Source: an uncultured Sutterella sp. (GTDB lineage: Bacteria; Pseudomonadota; Gammaproteobacteria; Burkholderiales; Burkholderiaceae_F). Taken from it: 62,406 nt of DNA. Shown piece after piece: positions 34,985 through 44,423 of this stretch; the stretch's first letter is position 1, and every line of letters begins with the position of its first letter. Under the pieces are notes generated by a model. That model was given only the letters and a program-made list of their open reading frames with translations. It did not search any database and was not told the origin of the DNA. The stretch is from assembly GCA_900538905.1 (NCBI GenBank), contig UPZS01000006.1, positions 1 to 62,406 on the forward strand, written 5' to 3'. The position numbers were made by a program, and so were the translations under genes.

Positions 34985-35461
34985 ATGGTTGTAGGGAATC
35001 GCAAAGACTTCTGGTCGGGCATCCTTTTTGCCCTGCTCGGCGTCTTTTTCATCGTATTTGCCCAAGAGCACGAACTCGGTCAAGCATCCCGCATGGGACC
35101 AGCCTACTTTCCAACAGTTTTGGGCATTCTGCTGATAGCTATCGGACTTGTCGTCGCTCTTCTCGGTTATTTTCGTAAAGCCCCCATCACGGAAACCGGC
35201 GAAGACACCGGCGAGATCATGCCGTTTCGTTGGAATATTCTGTTTTTGATTCTGGGCTCCATTCTGGTCTTTGGGCTAGCCTTGAATACTTTCGGACTAA
35301 TGCTCTCATTGGCGGCAATGATTTTGATCGCCGGACTTGCATCGCCCGACTTTCGCTTCAAAGAAACACTCGCCATCATCCTTGTAATGGATCTGTTGGC
35401 ATGGCTTATTTTCGTCTACGGCGTCGGGATGCTTGTGCCCGTCTGGCCCGTCTTCATGTAA
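34985..35461 (+). CDS. tctB: tripartite tricarboxylate transporter small membrane subunit (TctB-like)
   Basis: Inner-membrane protein of 158 residues with four hydrophobic segments (about 11-28, 42-62, 82-105, 112-150 with a break), the layout of TctB. The frame is open from 34898, but ATG 34985 is chosen because the first helix then sits near the N-terminus (NRKDFWSGILFALLGVFF). There is no good ribosome site. It lies between the receptor and the large permease subunit. Confidence 0.85.
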   Translation: MVVGNRKDFWSGILFALLGVFFIVFAQEHELGQASRMGPAYFPTVLGILLIAIGLVVALLGYFRKAPITETGEDTGEIMPFRWNILFLILGSILVFGLALNTFGLMLSLAAMILIAGLASPDFRFKETLAIILVMDLLAWLIFVYGVGMLVPVWPVFM

Positions 35462-35474
35462 GTAGGAGCCGGAA

Positions 35475-36989
35475 ATGGATCTGGGACTCATCTCGAATCT
35501 GATGTTAGGCTTTGAAACCGCCCTTTCACTTCAGAACATCCTCTACTGCACGATCGGCGTGACCATCGGCACGTTGATCGGAGTGCTGCCCGGCATGGGA
35601 CCAGTTGCAACGGTAGCCATGCTGCTTCCGGCAACGTACGCTCTGCCGCCAACTTCAGCCTTGATCATGCTCGCCGGCATTTATTACGGTGCTTCCTATG
35701 GCGGGTCAACCACCGCTATTCTGGTCAACATACCCGGCGAAGCGTCTGCCGTTGTCACCTGCCTGGACGGACATATGATGGCCAAACGGGGACGCGCAGG
35801 TTCTGCGCTTGGCATCGCGGCCCTCGGCAGCTTCTTTGCCGGGTGCGTAGCTACGCTTCTGATTGCCGCTTTTGCGCCCCCTCTGACCGAGCTCGCCTTT
35901 CAGTTCGGACCGGCCGAATACTTCAGTTTGATGGTTCTCGGTCTCGTCAGTGCTACGGTACTTGCCACCGGTTCGCTGCTCAAAGCCATCTGCATGGTGT
36001 TGCTGGGCTTGCTTTTAGGGTTAATTGGCACAGACGTCAATTCCGGAGCTTTCCGTTTCACCTTCGGTATAGACGAGCTGCAAGACGGCATTGATTTCGT
36101 ACCATTGAGCATGGGCTTGTTCGGCTTTGCTGAAATCATGCGCAATTTGGAAGGCAATATGAGCAGATCGCTCGTACCGAACAAAGTGAAAAATATCCTT
36201 CCGTCCTGGCAAGAAATCAAAGTATCCGTGGGACCCATTGTTCGCGGTACGGCTCTGGGGTCCATTCTGGGAGTACTGCCGGGAGGCGGCGCTCTCCTGA
36301 GCTCTTTTGCAAGTTACACGGCTGAAAAGAAACTCGCTGGCGACAAAGCCGATCCTCCGTTCGGCTACGGCAACATCCGCGGCGTTGCCGGTCCCGAATC
36401 AGCCAACAATGCTGGTGCACAAACGTCGTTTGTCCCCATGCTCACGCTCGGCATCCCTTCCAACGCCGTAATGGCTCTGATGATCGGCGCCATGATGATT
36501 CACGACATTGTGCCCGGACCTCAGGTCATGCAGTCTGACCCGGGGCTTTTTTGGGGCTTGATCATTTCCATGTGGATCGGCAATCTGATTCTCGTGGTTC
36601 TAAACCTTCCGATGATCGGAGTGTGGGTACAGTTGCTGCGTGTGCCTTACCGCTGGCTCTTTCCTGCAATTCTGGTCTTCTGCTGCATCGGCGTGTATTC
36701 CATTAACAACAACGTATGGGATGTTTGGATCGCCATCTTCTTCGGTTTCGCGGGTTACGTTTTCGGTAAGCTCGGCTGTGAAACCGCGCCGTTGGTTCTG
36801 GGCTTTATTTTGGGTCCGATGATGGAAGAAAATCTTCGCCGCGCCATGCTTTTGTCGCGCGGTGATCCTTCTGTGTTCGTATCCAGTCCGATTTCGTGCG
36901 GACTGCTCATCGCTGCTGTCCTAATGGTCTTTTTGGTTGCCGCCCCGGCCTTCAGAAAGACCCGTGAAGTCGCATTTAAAGAAGACTGA
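35475..36989 (+). CDS. tctA: tripartite tricarboxylate transporter large permease (TctA-like)
   Basis: Integral membrane protein of 504 residues with about 11-12 helices. The family signatures [20 protein letters not shown] (about 37-56) and [20 protein letters not shown], the repeated version [13 protein letters not shown] near 270, and [21 protein letters not shown] are all present. AGGAG lies a few bases before the ATG and the tctB stop is 13 bases upstream. Together the three genes form a Na+- or H+-coupled uptake system. Confidence 0.95.
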   Translation: MDLGLISNLMLGFETALSLQNILYCTIGVTIGTLIGVLPGMGPVATVAMLLPATYALPPTSALIMLAGIYYGASYGGSTTAILVNIPGEASAVVTCLDGHMMAKRGRAGSALGIAALGSFFAGCVATLLIAAFAPPLTELAFQFGPAEYFSLMVLGLVSATVLATGSLLKAICMVLLGLLLGLIGTDVNSGAFRFTFGIDELQDGIDFVPLSMGLFGFAEIMRNLEGNMSRSLVPNKVKNILPSWQEIKVSVGPIVRGTALGSILGVLPGGGALLSSFASYTAEKKLAGDKADPPFGYGNIRGVAGPESANNAGAQTSFVPMLTLGIPSNAVMALMIGAMMIHDIVPGPQVMQSDPGLFWGLIISMWIGNLILVVLNLPMIGVWVQLLRVPYRWLFPAILVFCCIGVYSINNNVWDVWIAIFFGFAGYVFGKLGCETAPLVLGFILGPMMEENLRRAMLLSRGDPSVFVSSPISCGLLIAAVLMVFLVAAPAFRKTREVAFKED

Positions 36990-37014
36990 CAGCACAACCG
37001 CTATATCAGACTTG

Positions 37015-37048
37015 AAGGTCGGGAAAGTTCTTCGCTTTTCCGACCTTT
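37015..37048 (+). terminator. terminator after tctA
   Basis: AAGGTCGG (37015-37022) pairs with CCGACCTT (37040-37047), with GAAAG/CTTTT extending inside, then a T-rich tail. It ends the transporter operon. Confidence 0.85.
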
Positions 37049-37111
37049 TCTTTTTTAACGAGAGTAAAGGCTAGAATCCGCCTGCGTTCGATTTTTTTAT
37101 CTTTTGCTTCA

Positions 37112-38446
37112 ATGTCTCCGCATTCTGCCTGCGTCTTCGAAATCACCTGCCCCCTACCCCCTGCGAGCGAATCCCTGCCCGATGCTTTTACACAGGCTCC
37201 CTGCGCACGCATGAAAGTCGCCAGACAATTTGTGATGCAAAAGGGCATGGTCCGCCAAGGCTTCAAGGGGCGTGCCGGCCTTGGCATTTTCGAAGAAAAT
37301 GGTCGCACCTGGGGAATGCTGGTGCTGGAGCCAGCTGCGCCGCTTTTGTTTGCGCCTCCCGCTAAGCTGTCAGCCAAACGTCTGTGGCCCGGCATGCAAG
37401 AAGAAGATGTTCCCAATATCGAATTGATCAACGGCAAGGGCGAAGCTAAAACTCTCAAGACACGACTGGACGAGATTTTCGAGCCGTTTCCGCAGCGAGA
37501 CTATTTCAGGGGCGGACGCGAGCAGGCCGAACGTCGTGCGTTGTGGCGCCGTGTTTTGACCGATGCTCTCACGAGTCCCGTTGTGCGTATTGTCCAAGAG
37601 CTCAACGTTCGTCACCGCGACGCTCGGCTGACAGACCTCAACGAATGGTGGTGCGGCAAAAGCCCTACGTTTGAATGCCGTTGGGATCAAACGTTCTACG
37701 CGCCGCGCTCAGGGGCTCGATTTCTGCTCGAGTGGATGCTGATCGGTCGACCTCATTGCAAAAGCTCTCCAATGCAGACTGAGGAGTCCGCGCCGCGCCC
37801 CGTCGTTCTCTACAGCGACGACGACATTTTGGTAATCAACAAACCTGCACGTTTGAGTTCCGTTCCAGGCGTCCGCGAGAAAGTCTGCGCTAAGACCATG
37901 CTAGAACGCCAATACGGCGAACTGCATGTCGTGCATCGACTGGACCTAGACACCTCGGGCCTGCTCGTTTTCGCTCGTAACAAGCGATCGCTTGAACATC
38001 TCAACAAGTCGTTTCGCGAGCGTGACACGCACAAGATCTACGAAGCACGCCTCGAAGGAGTCATCAGCGAACAGCAAGGCCGCATCGAACTCCCTCTGGC
38101 ACTCAATTGGCTCGATCGTCCGCGGCAATGCTCTCTCAGTGAAGATGGCGGCGGAAAGGCGTCGGCCACAGAATTTGTCGTGATCGGCACGCAGCAGACT
38201 GCGGGAGGACCGAAAACTCTCGTGCGCTTGAGCCCTGTCACGGGCCGCACGCACCAGCTGCGTGTGCATTGCGCCAAAGGGCTCGGTTGCCCCATTGACG
38301 GCGACCCCTTTTACGGTCATCCGGGACTTGAAGGCGAAACCGATGCCACGCGCCTGTGTCTGCACGCCGCAGAGCTCACCTTCGTACATCCGACTTCCGG
38401 CGAACCGGTCACTTTCAAGGCGCCGGCCGATTTTCCGGATTTCTGA
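37112..38446 (+). CDS. RluA-family pseudouridine synthase with N-terminal extension
   Basis: Protein of 444 residues. The C-terminal half (about 225-440) is an RluA-type pseudouridine synthase: IVINKPARLSSVPG-like strand, catalytic motif HRLDLDTSG with Asp278, and the late GRTHQLRVH. The first 220 residues are not the S4 domain seen in RluC/RluD and carry no motif I know; they are basic and tryptophan/arginine-rich in places. Target RNA (tRNA U32 or 23S rRNA) cannot be assigned. There is no Shine-Dalgarno before the ATG at 37112; an in-frame ATG at 37211 is an alternative start. Confidence 0.82.
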   Translation: MSPHSACVFEITCPLPPASESLPDAFTQAPCARMKVARQFVMQKGMVRQGFKGRAGLGIFEENGRTWGMLVLEPAAPLLFAPPAKLSAKRLWPGMQEEDVPNIELINGKGEAKTLKTRLDEIFEPFPQRDYFRGGREQAERRALWRRVLTDALTSPVVRIVQELNVRHRDARLTDLNEWWCGKSPTFECRWDQTFYAPRSGARFLLEWMLIGRPHCKSSPMQTEESAPRPVVLYSDDDILVINKPARLSSVPGVREKVCAKTMLERQYGELHVVHRLDLDTSGLLVFARNKRSLEHLNKSFRERDTHKIYEARLEGVISEQQGRIELPLALNWLDRPRQCSLSEDGGGKASATEFVVIGTQQTAGGPKTLVRLSPVTGRTHQLRVHCAKGLGCPIDGDPFYGHPGLEGETDATRLCLHAAELTFVHPTSGEPVTFKAPADFPDF

Positions 38447-38493
38447 CAACCAAAAAAGATGTATTGCGCAAACAGATTCCCGCATCGAAAATT

Positions 38494-38521
38494 TTTGCTA
38501 TCCGAGCGCCTGCGCTATGAT
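38494..38521 (+). promoter_or_regulatory. promoter for the lpxK operon
   Basis: -35 TTTGCT (38494-38499) and -10 TATGAT (38516-38521) with a 16-base spacer predict a start near 38528, giving a leader of about 129 bases before lpxK. The -10 is good, the -35 weaker. Confidence 0.45.
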
Positions 38522-38656
38522 TAGAAAATCGCCTGTCGGTCGAGCCTGTCAGTAACACGCTCACGCCGTCAGTCCTATCCTTTTTTGTAAGACAAGAATG
38601 TCAGATCAACCACATCCTGGACCGGAAACTTTTCTTTCCCGCAAGGAGCACATCTG

Positions 38657-39721
38657 ATGCGCGCCGCTGTTGAACGTGTGCTGCACGATGTGTGGTCGCA
38701 CCGCGGCATTGCCGCCTCTCTACTCTACCCTTTTTCGCTTGTCTACCTTGCCATCGCACGACGCCGGGCAGCTAGGACTACACCTGTTGAACTGCCGGTG
38801 CCCGTTGTCGTTGTCGGCAACATCTACGTCGGCGGCACGGGCAAGACTCCCATCACGATCGAGCTCGTCCGCGAACTGAAGGCCGCGGGCTTTACGCCTG
38901 GCGTCATCAGCCGCGGATACGGGCGCGCCAGCGAAGAGCAACACCTTGTCGAAGACGACTCTCCGGCGAGCACCGTCGGCGACGAACCGCTTTTGATTCG
39001 CCGCGCCACCGGGGTTCCTGTAGCCGTGGGACGCGACCGCGTGGCCGCAGGGCGTCTGCTGATTCGGAGCAATCCGAGCGTTAATGTGATTGTCAGCGAC
39101 GACGGTCTGCAGCATCGGCGCCTTGCGCGCGACGTTGAACTTGCCGTCGTCGGTGCTCGAGGGCTAGGCAACAGCTGGGCGCTTCCCGCAGGCCCCCTGC
39201 GCGAACTCCCTTCGCGTCTGGACTCTGTTGATGCCATCGTTCTGAGCGCTACCGAAGATACTATTGAAAGTCGTACGCCTCGCTTTGCCGCCACTTCCCA
39301 GCTCGGGGATGTCGTGCGTCTGTGCGACGGCCGCCGCCGCTCAATCGAGGACATTTCGCACCGTATCGCCGAAAAAGAAGCCAAGGTACTTGCTGCGGCC
39401 GGCATTGCCGCGCCCGATCGCTTCTTCAATATGCTCGCCGCTCACGACATCGTCGGCAAGAACTTGGGATTGGGCGATCACTTTGCCTTTGATACGAATC
39501 CGTTTGCGCAGTCCGACGCACGCTACATCTTCATCACCGGCAAGGACGCGGTCAAAGCCATGCAGAACGCGGATATCAAGAACGACCGCCGCATTTGGGT
39601 CGTCGAGTACCAAACACAACTTGACCCCTACCTCATCCAGTTCGTAGTGGAAAAGCTCACGGATGCGGCCGAACGCAAACACATTGACATCGTACCGCCC
39701 ACGGAAGAAATCACGCACTGA
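38657..39721 (+). CDS. lpxK: tetraacyldisaccharide 4'-kinase
   Basis: Inner-membrane-associated kinase of 354 residues that phosphorylates the 4' position of the lipid A disaccharide. An N-terminal hydrophobic helix (about 19-34) anchors it. The Walker A loop GNIYVGGTGKTP (about 54-65), the ISRGYGR motif and SDDGLQHRRL follow. GGAG lies 10 bases before the ATG. It heads lpxK - lipoprotein - Trm112 - kdsB, combining lipid A and Kdo synthesis. Confidence 0.95.
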   Translation: MRAAVERVLHDVWSHRGIAASLLYPFSLVYLAIARRRAARTTPVELPVPVVVVGNIYVGGTGKTPITIELVRELKAAGFTPGVISRGYGRASEEQHLVEDDSPASTVGDEPLLIRRATGVPVAVGRDRVAAGRLLIRSNPSVNVIVSDDGLQHRRLARDVELAVVGARGLGNSWALPAGPLRELPSRLDSVDAIVLSATEDTIESRTPRFAATSQLGDVVRLCDGRRRSIEDISHRIAEKEAKVLAAAGIAAPDRFFNMLAAHDIVGKNLGLGDHFAFDTNPFAQSDARYIFITGKDAVKAMQNADIKNDRRIWVVEYQTQLDPYLIQFVVEKLTDAAERKHIDIVPPTEEITH

Positions 39722-39729
39722 AACAAACC

Positions 39730-40185
39730 ATGAATCGCACTTGCCTGAGTATCGGTCTTGCCGCCTGCTGCCTTCTGGCCGGCTGCTCCACGCAGTCAGT
39801 CCGGGCACCCGCGTACAACATCAAACCCGGCAACGTCTGCGTCATTCAAGATTCAAGCAACCGAAAGGTCGCCTACAACTCCGTCATCAAAGGTCTCAAG
39901 CGCAAGGGTTTTTCCGTGAAGCGCGTCGGCGCGGGGCAAACGAAAAACTGTTCCCGCGTCTTTTCCTGTCAGTCGATTTCCCGCTGGCAGATCGCCAACT
40001 ACACCTCCAACATCCATCTGCAATACTGGGAGCACGGCAAGCTTGTAAGCGAAGCCAAGTACGATGCGCCGACAAACGAAATCAACATCTCGAAATTCAT
40101 CAGCACGGAAGATAAGATCTTTCAGCTGCTCAATGAGATGCTCCCCGGCACACGCACTCTTCCGAGCAAATACAACTCCCGCTGA
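39730..40185 (+). CDS. Sbal_3080-like lipoprotein
   Basis: Lipoprotein of 151 residues with a signal peptide and lipobox LLAGC (lipidated Cys20). The mature part contains RWQIANYTSNIHLQYWEHGKLVSEAKYD-like strands and ends in a helix (EDKIFQLLNEML), a layout I associate with Sbal_3080 family lipoproteins of unknown function. Cys residues at about 37, 77 and 83 could form a disulfide. It is inserted between lpxK and Trm112, which are usually adjacent, so a link to the outer membrane is plausible. Family assignment is moderate. Confidence 0.65.
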   Translation: MNRTCLSIGLAACCLLAGCSTQSVRAPAYNIKPGNVCVIQDSSNRKVAYNSVIKGLKRKGFSVKRVGAGQTKNCSRVFSCQSISRWQIANYTSNIHLQYWEHGKLVSEAKYDAPTNEINISKFISTEDKIFQLLNEMLPGTRTLPSKYNSR

Positions 40186-40223
40186 CGAACGCTTCGTCAG
40201 CCGAACATTGAAACGACAATATT

Positions 40224-40427
40224 ATGGACAGCCGCCTTACCGAAGTTTTGGTCTGCCCCGTCTGCAAGGGGCCTCTTCATTTTGATCAGCAGAAGTCTGA
40301 AATGCAGTGCGCCAAGTGCGCGCTCGGCTTCCCGCTTGACGGAGAAATCCCGGTGATGCTCACCAAGGAAGCGCGAGAACTCACGCCCGAGGAACAAGAA
40401 GCCGCTCGTATCAAACCTGCCAACTAA
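40224..40427 (+). CDS. Trm112 family zinc-ribbon protein
   Basis: Small protein of 67 residues with CPVCKGPL (11-18) and CAKCALGFPL (30-39), giving two CxxC-type pairs for zinc, then GEIPVMLTKEAREL. Proteins of this family activate methyltransferases in eukaryotes and archaea; the bacterial role is uncertain. It lies just before kdsB, its usual place. Confidence 0.9.
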   Translation: MDSRLTEVLVCPVCKGPLHFDQQKSEMQCAKCALGFPLDGEIPVMLTKEARELTPEEQEAARIKPAN

Positions 40428-40440
40428 CGAAGGATTTGCC

Positions 40441-41211
40441 ATGGGCTTTGTAGTAATCGTGCCGGCGCGCATGTCGTCTTCGCGCCTCAAAGAAAAACCG
40501 CTTGCCGACATCTGCGGCAAGCCGATGGTTGTGCGTACCGTCGAGCGCGCTCTTGGGTGCGGTGCCGATGCGGTTTTCGTCGCCTGCGACTCACCGGCCA
40601 TCGTCAAGGCCTGCGAAGAACACGACATCAAGGCGCTTCTGACAGATCCGAACTGTCCGACCGGGACCGACCGTCTCGCCGAAGCCGCCGCGGCTCTGGG
40701 CCTAACCGACGACACGATCGTCGTCAATGTTCAGGGCGACGAACCTCTGATTCCCATCAATGTCATACGCGCCGTTGCCGAAGACCTTGAAAAGCACGAC
40801 GATTGCGCCATTGCCACCGCTGCGCACCCGATATCCGACGCCGAACACTTCTTCAATCCGAACGTAGTCAAGGTCGAAATCGACGCCAAGGGTCGAGCGC
40901 TTACCTTCTCTCGCGCGCCGCTTCCCTGGCCGCGTGACGCATTTCGTAGCAACAAGTCTGTGCTGCCCGAAGATTTGCCCGCCTATCACCACATCGGGCT
41001 TTATGCCTACCGTGCAAGCTTTTTGAAGGCGTTTCCTAAGCTTGCTCCAGCCCCCATCGAAAAGTTCGAGTCGCTGGAACAGCTGCGAGCCCTCTGGCAC
41101 GGGTACCGCATCAGCGTACTGATTCTCGACGAGAACCTGCCTTCGGGCGTGGACACCGCCGAAGATCTGGAGCGCGTGCGTGCGGTGTACGCCGAATCTC
41201 TCAAAAACTAG
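40441..41211 (+). CDS. kdsB: 3-deoxy-manno-octulosonate cytidylyltransferase
   Basis: Enzyme of 256 residues that activates Kdo as CMP-Kdo for attachment to lipid A. The start MGFVVIVPARMSSSRLKEKPLADICGKPM is the nucleotidyltransferase signature. TDPNCPTGTDRLAEAA and VNVQGDEPLIP are the metal and CTP sites. AAGGA lies 8 bases before the ATG and the Trm112 stop is 13 bases upstream. Confidence 0.96.
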   Translation: MGFVVIVPARMSSSRLKEKPLADICGKPMVVRTVERALGCGADAVFVACDSPAIVKACEEHDIKALLTDPNCPTGTDRLAEAAAALGLTDDTIVVNVQGDEPLIPINVIRAVAEDLEKHDDCAIATAAHPISDAEHFFNPNVVKVEIDAKGRALTFSRAPLPWPRDAFRSNKSVLPEDLPAYHHIGLYAYRASFLKAFPKLAPAPIEKFESLEQLRALWHGYRISVLILDENLPSGVDTAEDLERVRAVYAESLKN

Positions 41212-41273
41212 TTTTTTTGGTTCCGAAAAGCCGCGTTTTACCTCGTCCGAAAGATGTAACAAAGGTTTCGCTA

Positions 41274-41301
41274 TTGTTTTGCAGAATGTTTCAATTACAA
41301 T
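41274..41301 (+). promoter_or_regulatory. promoter for adk with a long structured leader
   Basis: -35 TTGTTT (41274-41279) and -10 TACAAT (41296-41301) with a 16-base spacer predict a start near 41308, leaving a leader of about 143 bases. The leader holds a small hairpin ACGTAAA/TTTACGT (41400-41406 with 41423-41429) ending about 20 bases before the adk ATG, and CGCGA/TCGCG near 41356-41375. Confidence 0.5.
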
Positions 41302-41432
41302 TTCCGCAGTGCAAGAAAAAACTGTGAGCTTGTTGCGATGCGGCGGGCAAAGCGGCGCGACCTTCGGGACTCGCGGAATTTTTCTTGAAAGAGTTTCCGA
41401 CGTAAATCTGTCTTTTACTGGTTTTACGTTGA

Positions 41433-42104
<672 letters not shown>

Positions 42105-42112
42105 AAAATTAA

Positions 42113-42157
42113 AAGGGAACACGATGTGTGAAATCACCGTGTTCCCTTCTTTTTTTG
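42113..42157 (+). terminator. terminator after adk
   Basis: AAGGGAACACG (42113-42123) pairs perfectly with CGTGTTCCCTT (42138-42148), followed by C and T7. hppA starts 76 bases after the T-run and needs its own promoter or read-through. Confidence 0.88.
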
Positions 42158-42232
42158 TTTTTTTCTTTAACACTTTTGGCGTCGGCTTGACCCTCCTCGG
42201 ACGTTGAGTCGACACCCGGAGCTTTCAACATC

Positions 42233-44287
42233 ATGACTACAGCTTTGTGGCTCGCCATTGCCGCGGGCATCATCGCCGTGATTTTCGGTCTTGTCTCCCG
42301 TAGCTGGATTCTGGCCCGCGATCCCGGCAATCCCCGCATGCAGGAAATCTCGCACGCCATTCAGCAGGGTGCAACGGCCTATCTGACCAAGCAGTACACG
42401 ACCATCGCCATCGTCGGCGTGGTTCTTTTCCTTATCATCGCCTTCGTTCCCGCACTGGGCTTTAAGACGGCAGGCGGCTTTGCCGTCGGCGCCATCCTTT
42501 CCGGCGCTTGCGGCTTCATCGGAATGAACGTTTCCGTCAAGGCCAACGTTCGCACCGCTCAGGCAGCCAGCCAAGGCATCGCCGAAGCTCTTAACGTCGC
42601 CTTCAAGGGCGGCGCCATCACAGGCATGCTCGTGGTCGGTCTGGGCCTTCTCGGCGTGGCCGGCTACATGGCTGTGCTGATCGGCACGGCTGCTCCCGAC
42701 GCCAACCTCTACACCACGATCAAGCCGTTGATCGGTCTGGCTTTCGGTTCGAGCTTGATTTCCATCTTCGCTCGTCTGGGCGGCGGCATCTTCACCAAGG
42801 GCGCCGACGTCGGTGCCGACCTTGTGGGTAAGGTTGAAGCCGGCATTCCCGAAGACGACCCCCGCAACCCCGCCGTGATCGCCGACAACGTGGGCGACAA
42901 CGTGGGCGACTGCGCCGGTATGGCTGCCGACTTGTTCGAAACCTACGCCGTAACCATCGTGGCCACCATGATGATCGGCGCGCTTTCGGCAACGGGCGAC
43001 ACTATGCGCATGGTTGAATACCCGCTCGTTTTGGGTGCTGTCTCGATCGTCGCTTCCATCATCGGTACGTTCTTCGTGAAGTACCTGCCCGGCAAGAAGA
43101 TCATGACGGCTCTGTACCGCGGCCTTATCGTCGCCGGTGTCATCGCCGCCGTTGCCTTCTGGTTCGTCGGCGACTTCGTCTTCTCCGATCCCAAGATGCT
43201 GCCCGAAGGCGTGACGACCACGCACCTGTTCGGTTCCGCTCTGATCGGTCTCGTTCTGACTGCCTTGATGGTCGTGATCACCGAGTACTACACCGGTACG
43301 GAATACAAGCCCGTGCAGACGGTTGCCGAAGCTTCCACCACCGGTCACGGCACCAACATCATCGCCGGTCTGGCCGTTTCCATGAAGGCTACCGCTCTTC
43401 CGGTTCTCGCCGTGGTTATCGCCATTCTCGTGAGCTTCTCGCTTGCCGGTCTTTACGGTGTTGCCATCGCCGCAACCTCAATGCTGACTATGGCCGGCAT
43501 CATCGTTGCTCTCGACGCCTATGGCCCGATCACGGACAACGCCGGTGGTATTGCCGAAATGTCCGAACTCGATGAAAAGGTCCGCAACGTGACCGACCCG
43601 CTTGACGCAGTCGGCAATACGACCAAGGCCGTCACCAAGGGCTACGCCATCGGTTCGGCCGGTCTGGCCGCTCTGGTGCTCTTTGCCGACTACACGCACG
43701 CTCTGAAGCAGCAGTTCAACATTGACTTCCAGTTTGACCTTTCCGACCCGTACGTGATTGCCGGTCTGATCATCGGCGGTCTGATTCCCTACCTCTTCGG
43801 CGCAATGGCTATGGAAGCCGTCGGCCGCGCTGCCGGCTCCGTGGTGATTGAAGTCCGTCGCCAGTTCAAGGAAATCAAGGGCATCATGGAAGGCAAGGCC
43901 AAGCCCGATTATTCCAAGGCCGTCGGCATGCTCACCGGCGCTGCTATTAAGGAAATGATCATCCCGTCCGTTCTCCCGGTCATCGTCCCGATCCTCGTCG
44001 GCCTCATCCTCGGCCCGAAGGCTCTCGGCGGCGTGCTGATGGGTACGATCGTCACCGGTATCTTCGTGGCCATCTCCATGACCACGGGCGGCGGCGCTTG
44101 GGATAACGCCAAGAAGTACATCGAAGACGGTCACTTCGGCGGCAAGGGCAGCGAATCTCACAAGGCTGCCGTGACGGGCGACACCGTCGGCGACCCCTAC
44201 AAGGACACCGCCGGCCCCGCCGTCAACCCGCTCATCAAGATCATCAACATCGTGGCTCTGCTCATCGTACCGTTGCTGACGATCTAA
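42233..44287 (+). CDS. hppA: membrane-bound proton-translocating pyrophosphatase
   Basis: Polytopic pump of 684 residues (about 16 helices) that couples PPi hydrolysis to ion movement. The substrate motif [36 protein letters not shown] is complete. [18 protein letters not shown] carries Lys where K+-dependent enzymes have Ala, so it should be a K+-independent H+ pump. Codon bias is strong, suggesting high expression. It can save energy by using the PPi released in biosynthesis and tRNA charging. Confidence 0.96.
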   Translation: MTTALWLAIAAGIIAVIFGLVSRSWILARDPGNPRMQEISHAIQQGATAYLTKQYTTIAIVGVVLFLIIAFVPALGFKTAGGFAVGAILSGACGFIGMNVSVKANVRTAQAASQGIAEALNVAFKGGAITGMLVVGLGLLGVAGYMAVLIGTAAPDANLYTTIKPLIGLAFGSSLISIFARLGGGIFTKGADVGADLVGKVEAGIPEDDPRNPAVIADNVGDNVGDCAGMAADLFETYAVTIVATMMIGALSATGDTMRMVEYPLVLGAVSIVASIIGTFFVKYLPGKKIMTALYRGLIVAGVIAAVAFWFVGDFVFSDPKMLPEGVTTTHLFGSALIGLVLTALMVVITEYYTGTEYKPVQTVAEASTTGHGTNIIAGLAVSMKATALPVLAVVIAILVSFSLAGLYGVAIAATSMLTMAGIIVALDAYGPITDNAGGIAEMSELDEKVRNVTDPLDAVGNTTKAVTKGYAIGSAGLAALVLFADYTHALKQQFNIDFQFDLSDPYVIAGLIIGGLIPYLFGAMAMEAVGRAAGSVVIEVRRQFKEIKGIMEGKAKPDYSKAVGMLTGAAIKEMIIPSVLPVIVPILVGLILGPKALGGVLMGTIVTGIFVAISMTTGGGAWDNAKKYIEDGHFGGKGSESHKAAVTGDTVGDPYKDTAGPAVNPLIKIINIVALLIVPLLTI

Positions 44288-44310
44288 TCGCGGTCTTCTG
44301 ACGTCGATTC

Positions 44311-44347
44311 ACAGGCGCTCTTTTCTTCGAAGGAGCGCCTGTTTTGT
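44311..44347 (+). terminator. terminator after hppA
   Basis: ACAGGCGCTC (44311-44320) pairs with GAGCGCCTGT (44333-44342) and is followed by a short T-run. Confidence 0.85.
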
Positions 44348-44423
44348 TTATACGTATTTCTCAAGACAAACGTACGGTCGGCGCCGCGTAAACTATGTCT
44401 CGTTTCGATTTCTCGGAAAAAAC

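Noticed and set aside
41338..41388. 16-codon Arg-rich ORF in the adk leader
   Set aside because: No ribosome site and no reason for an Arg sensor before adk; probably chance.
42167..43348. 393-residue minus-strand open frame opposite hppA
   Set aside because: Its Gly/His/Asp-rich composition is what results from reading the strongly biased hppA codons backwards; hppA is unmistakable on the other strand.
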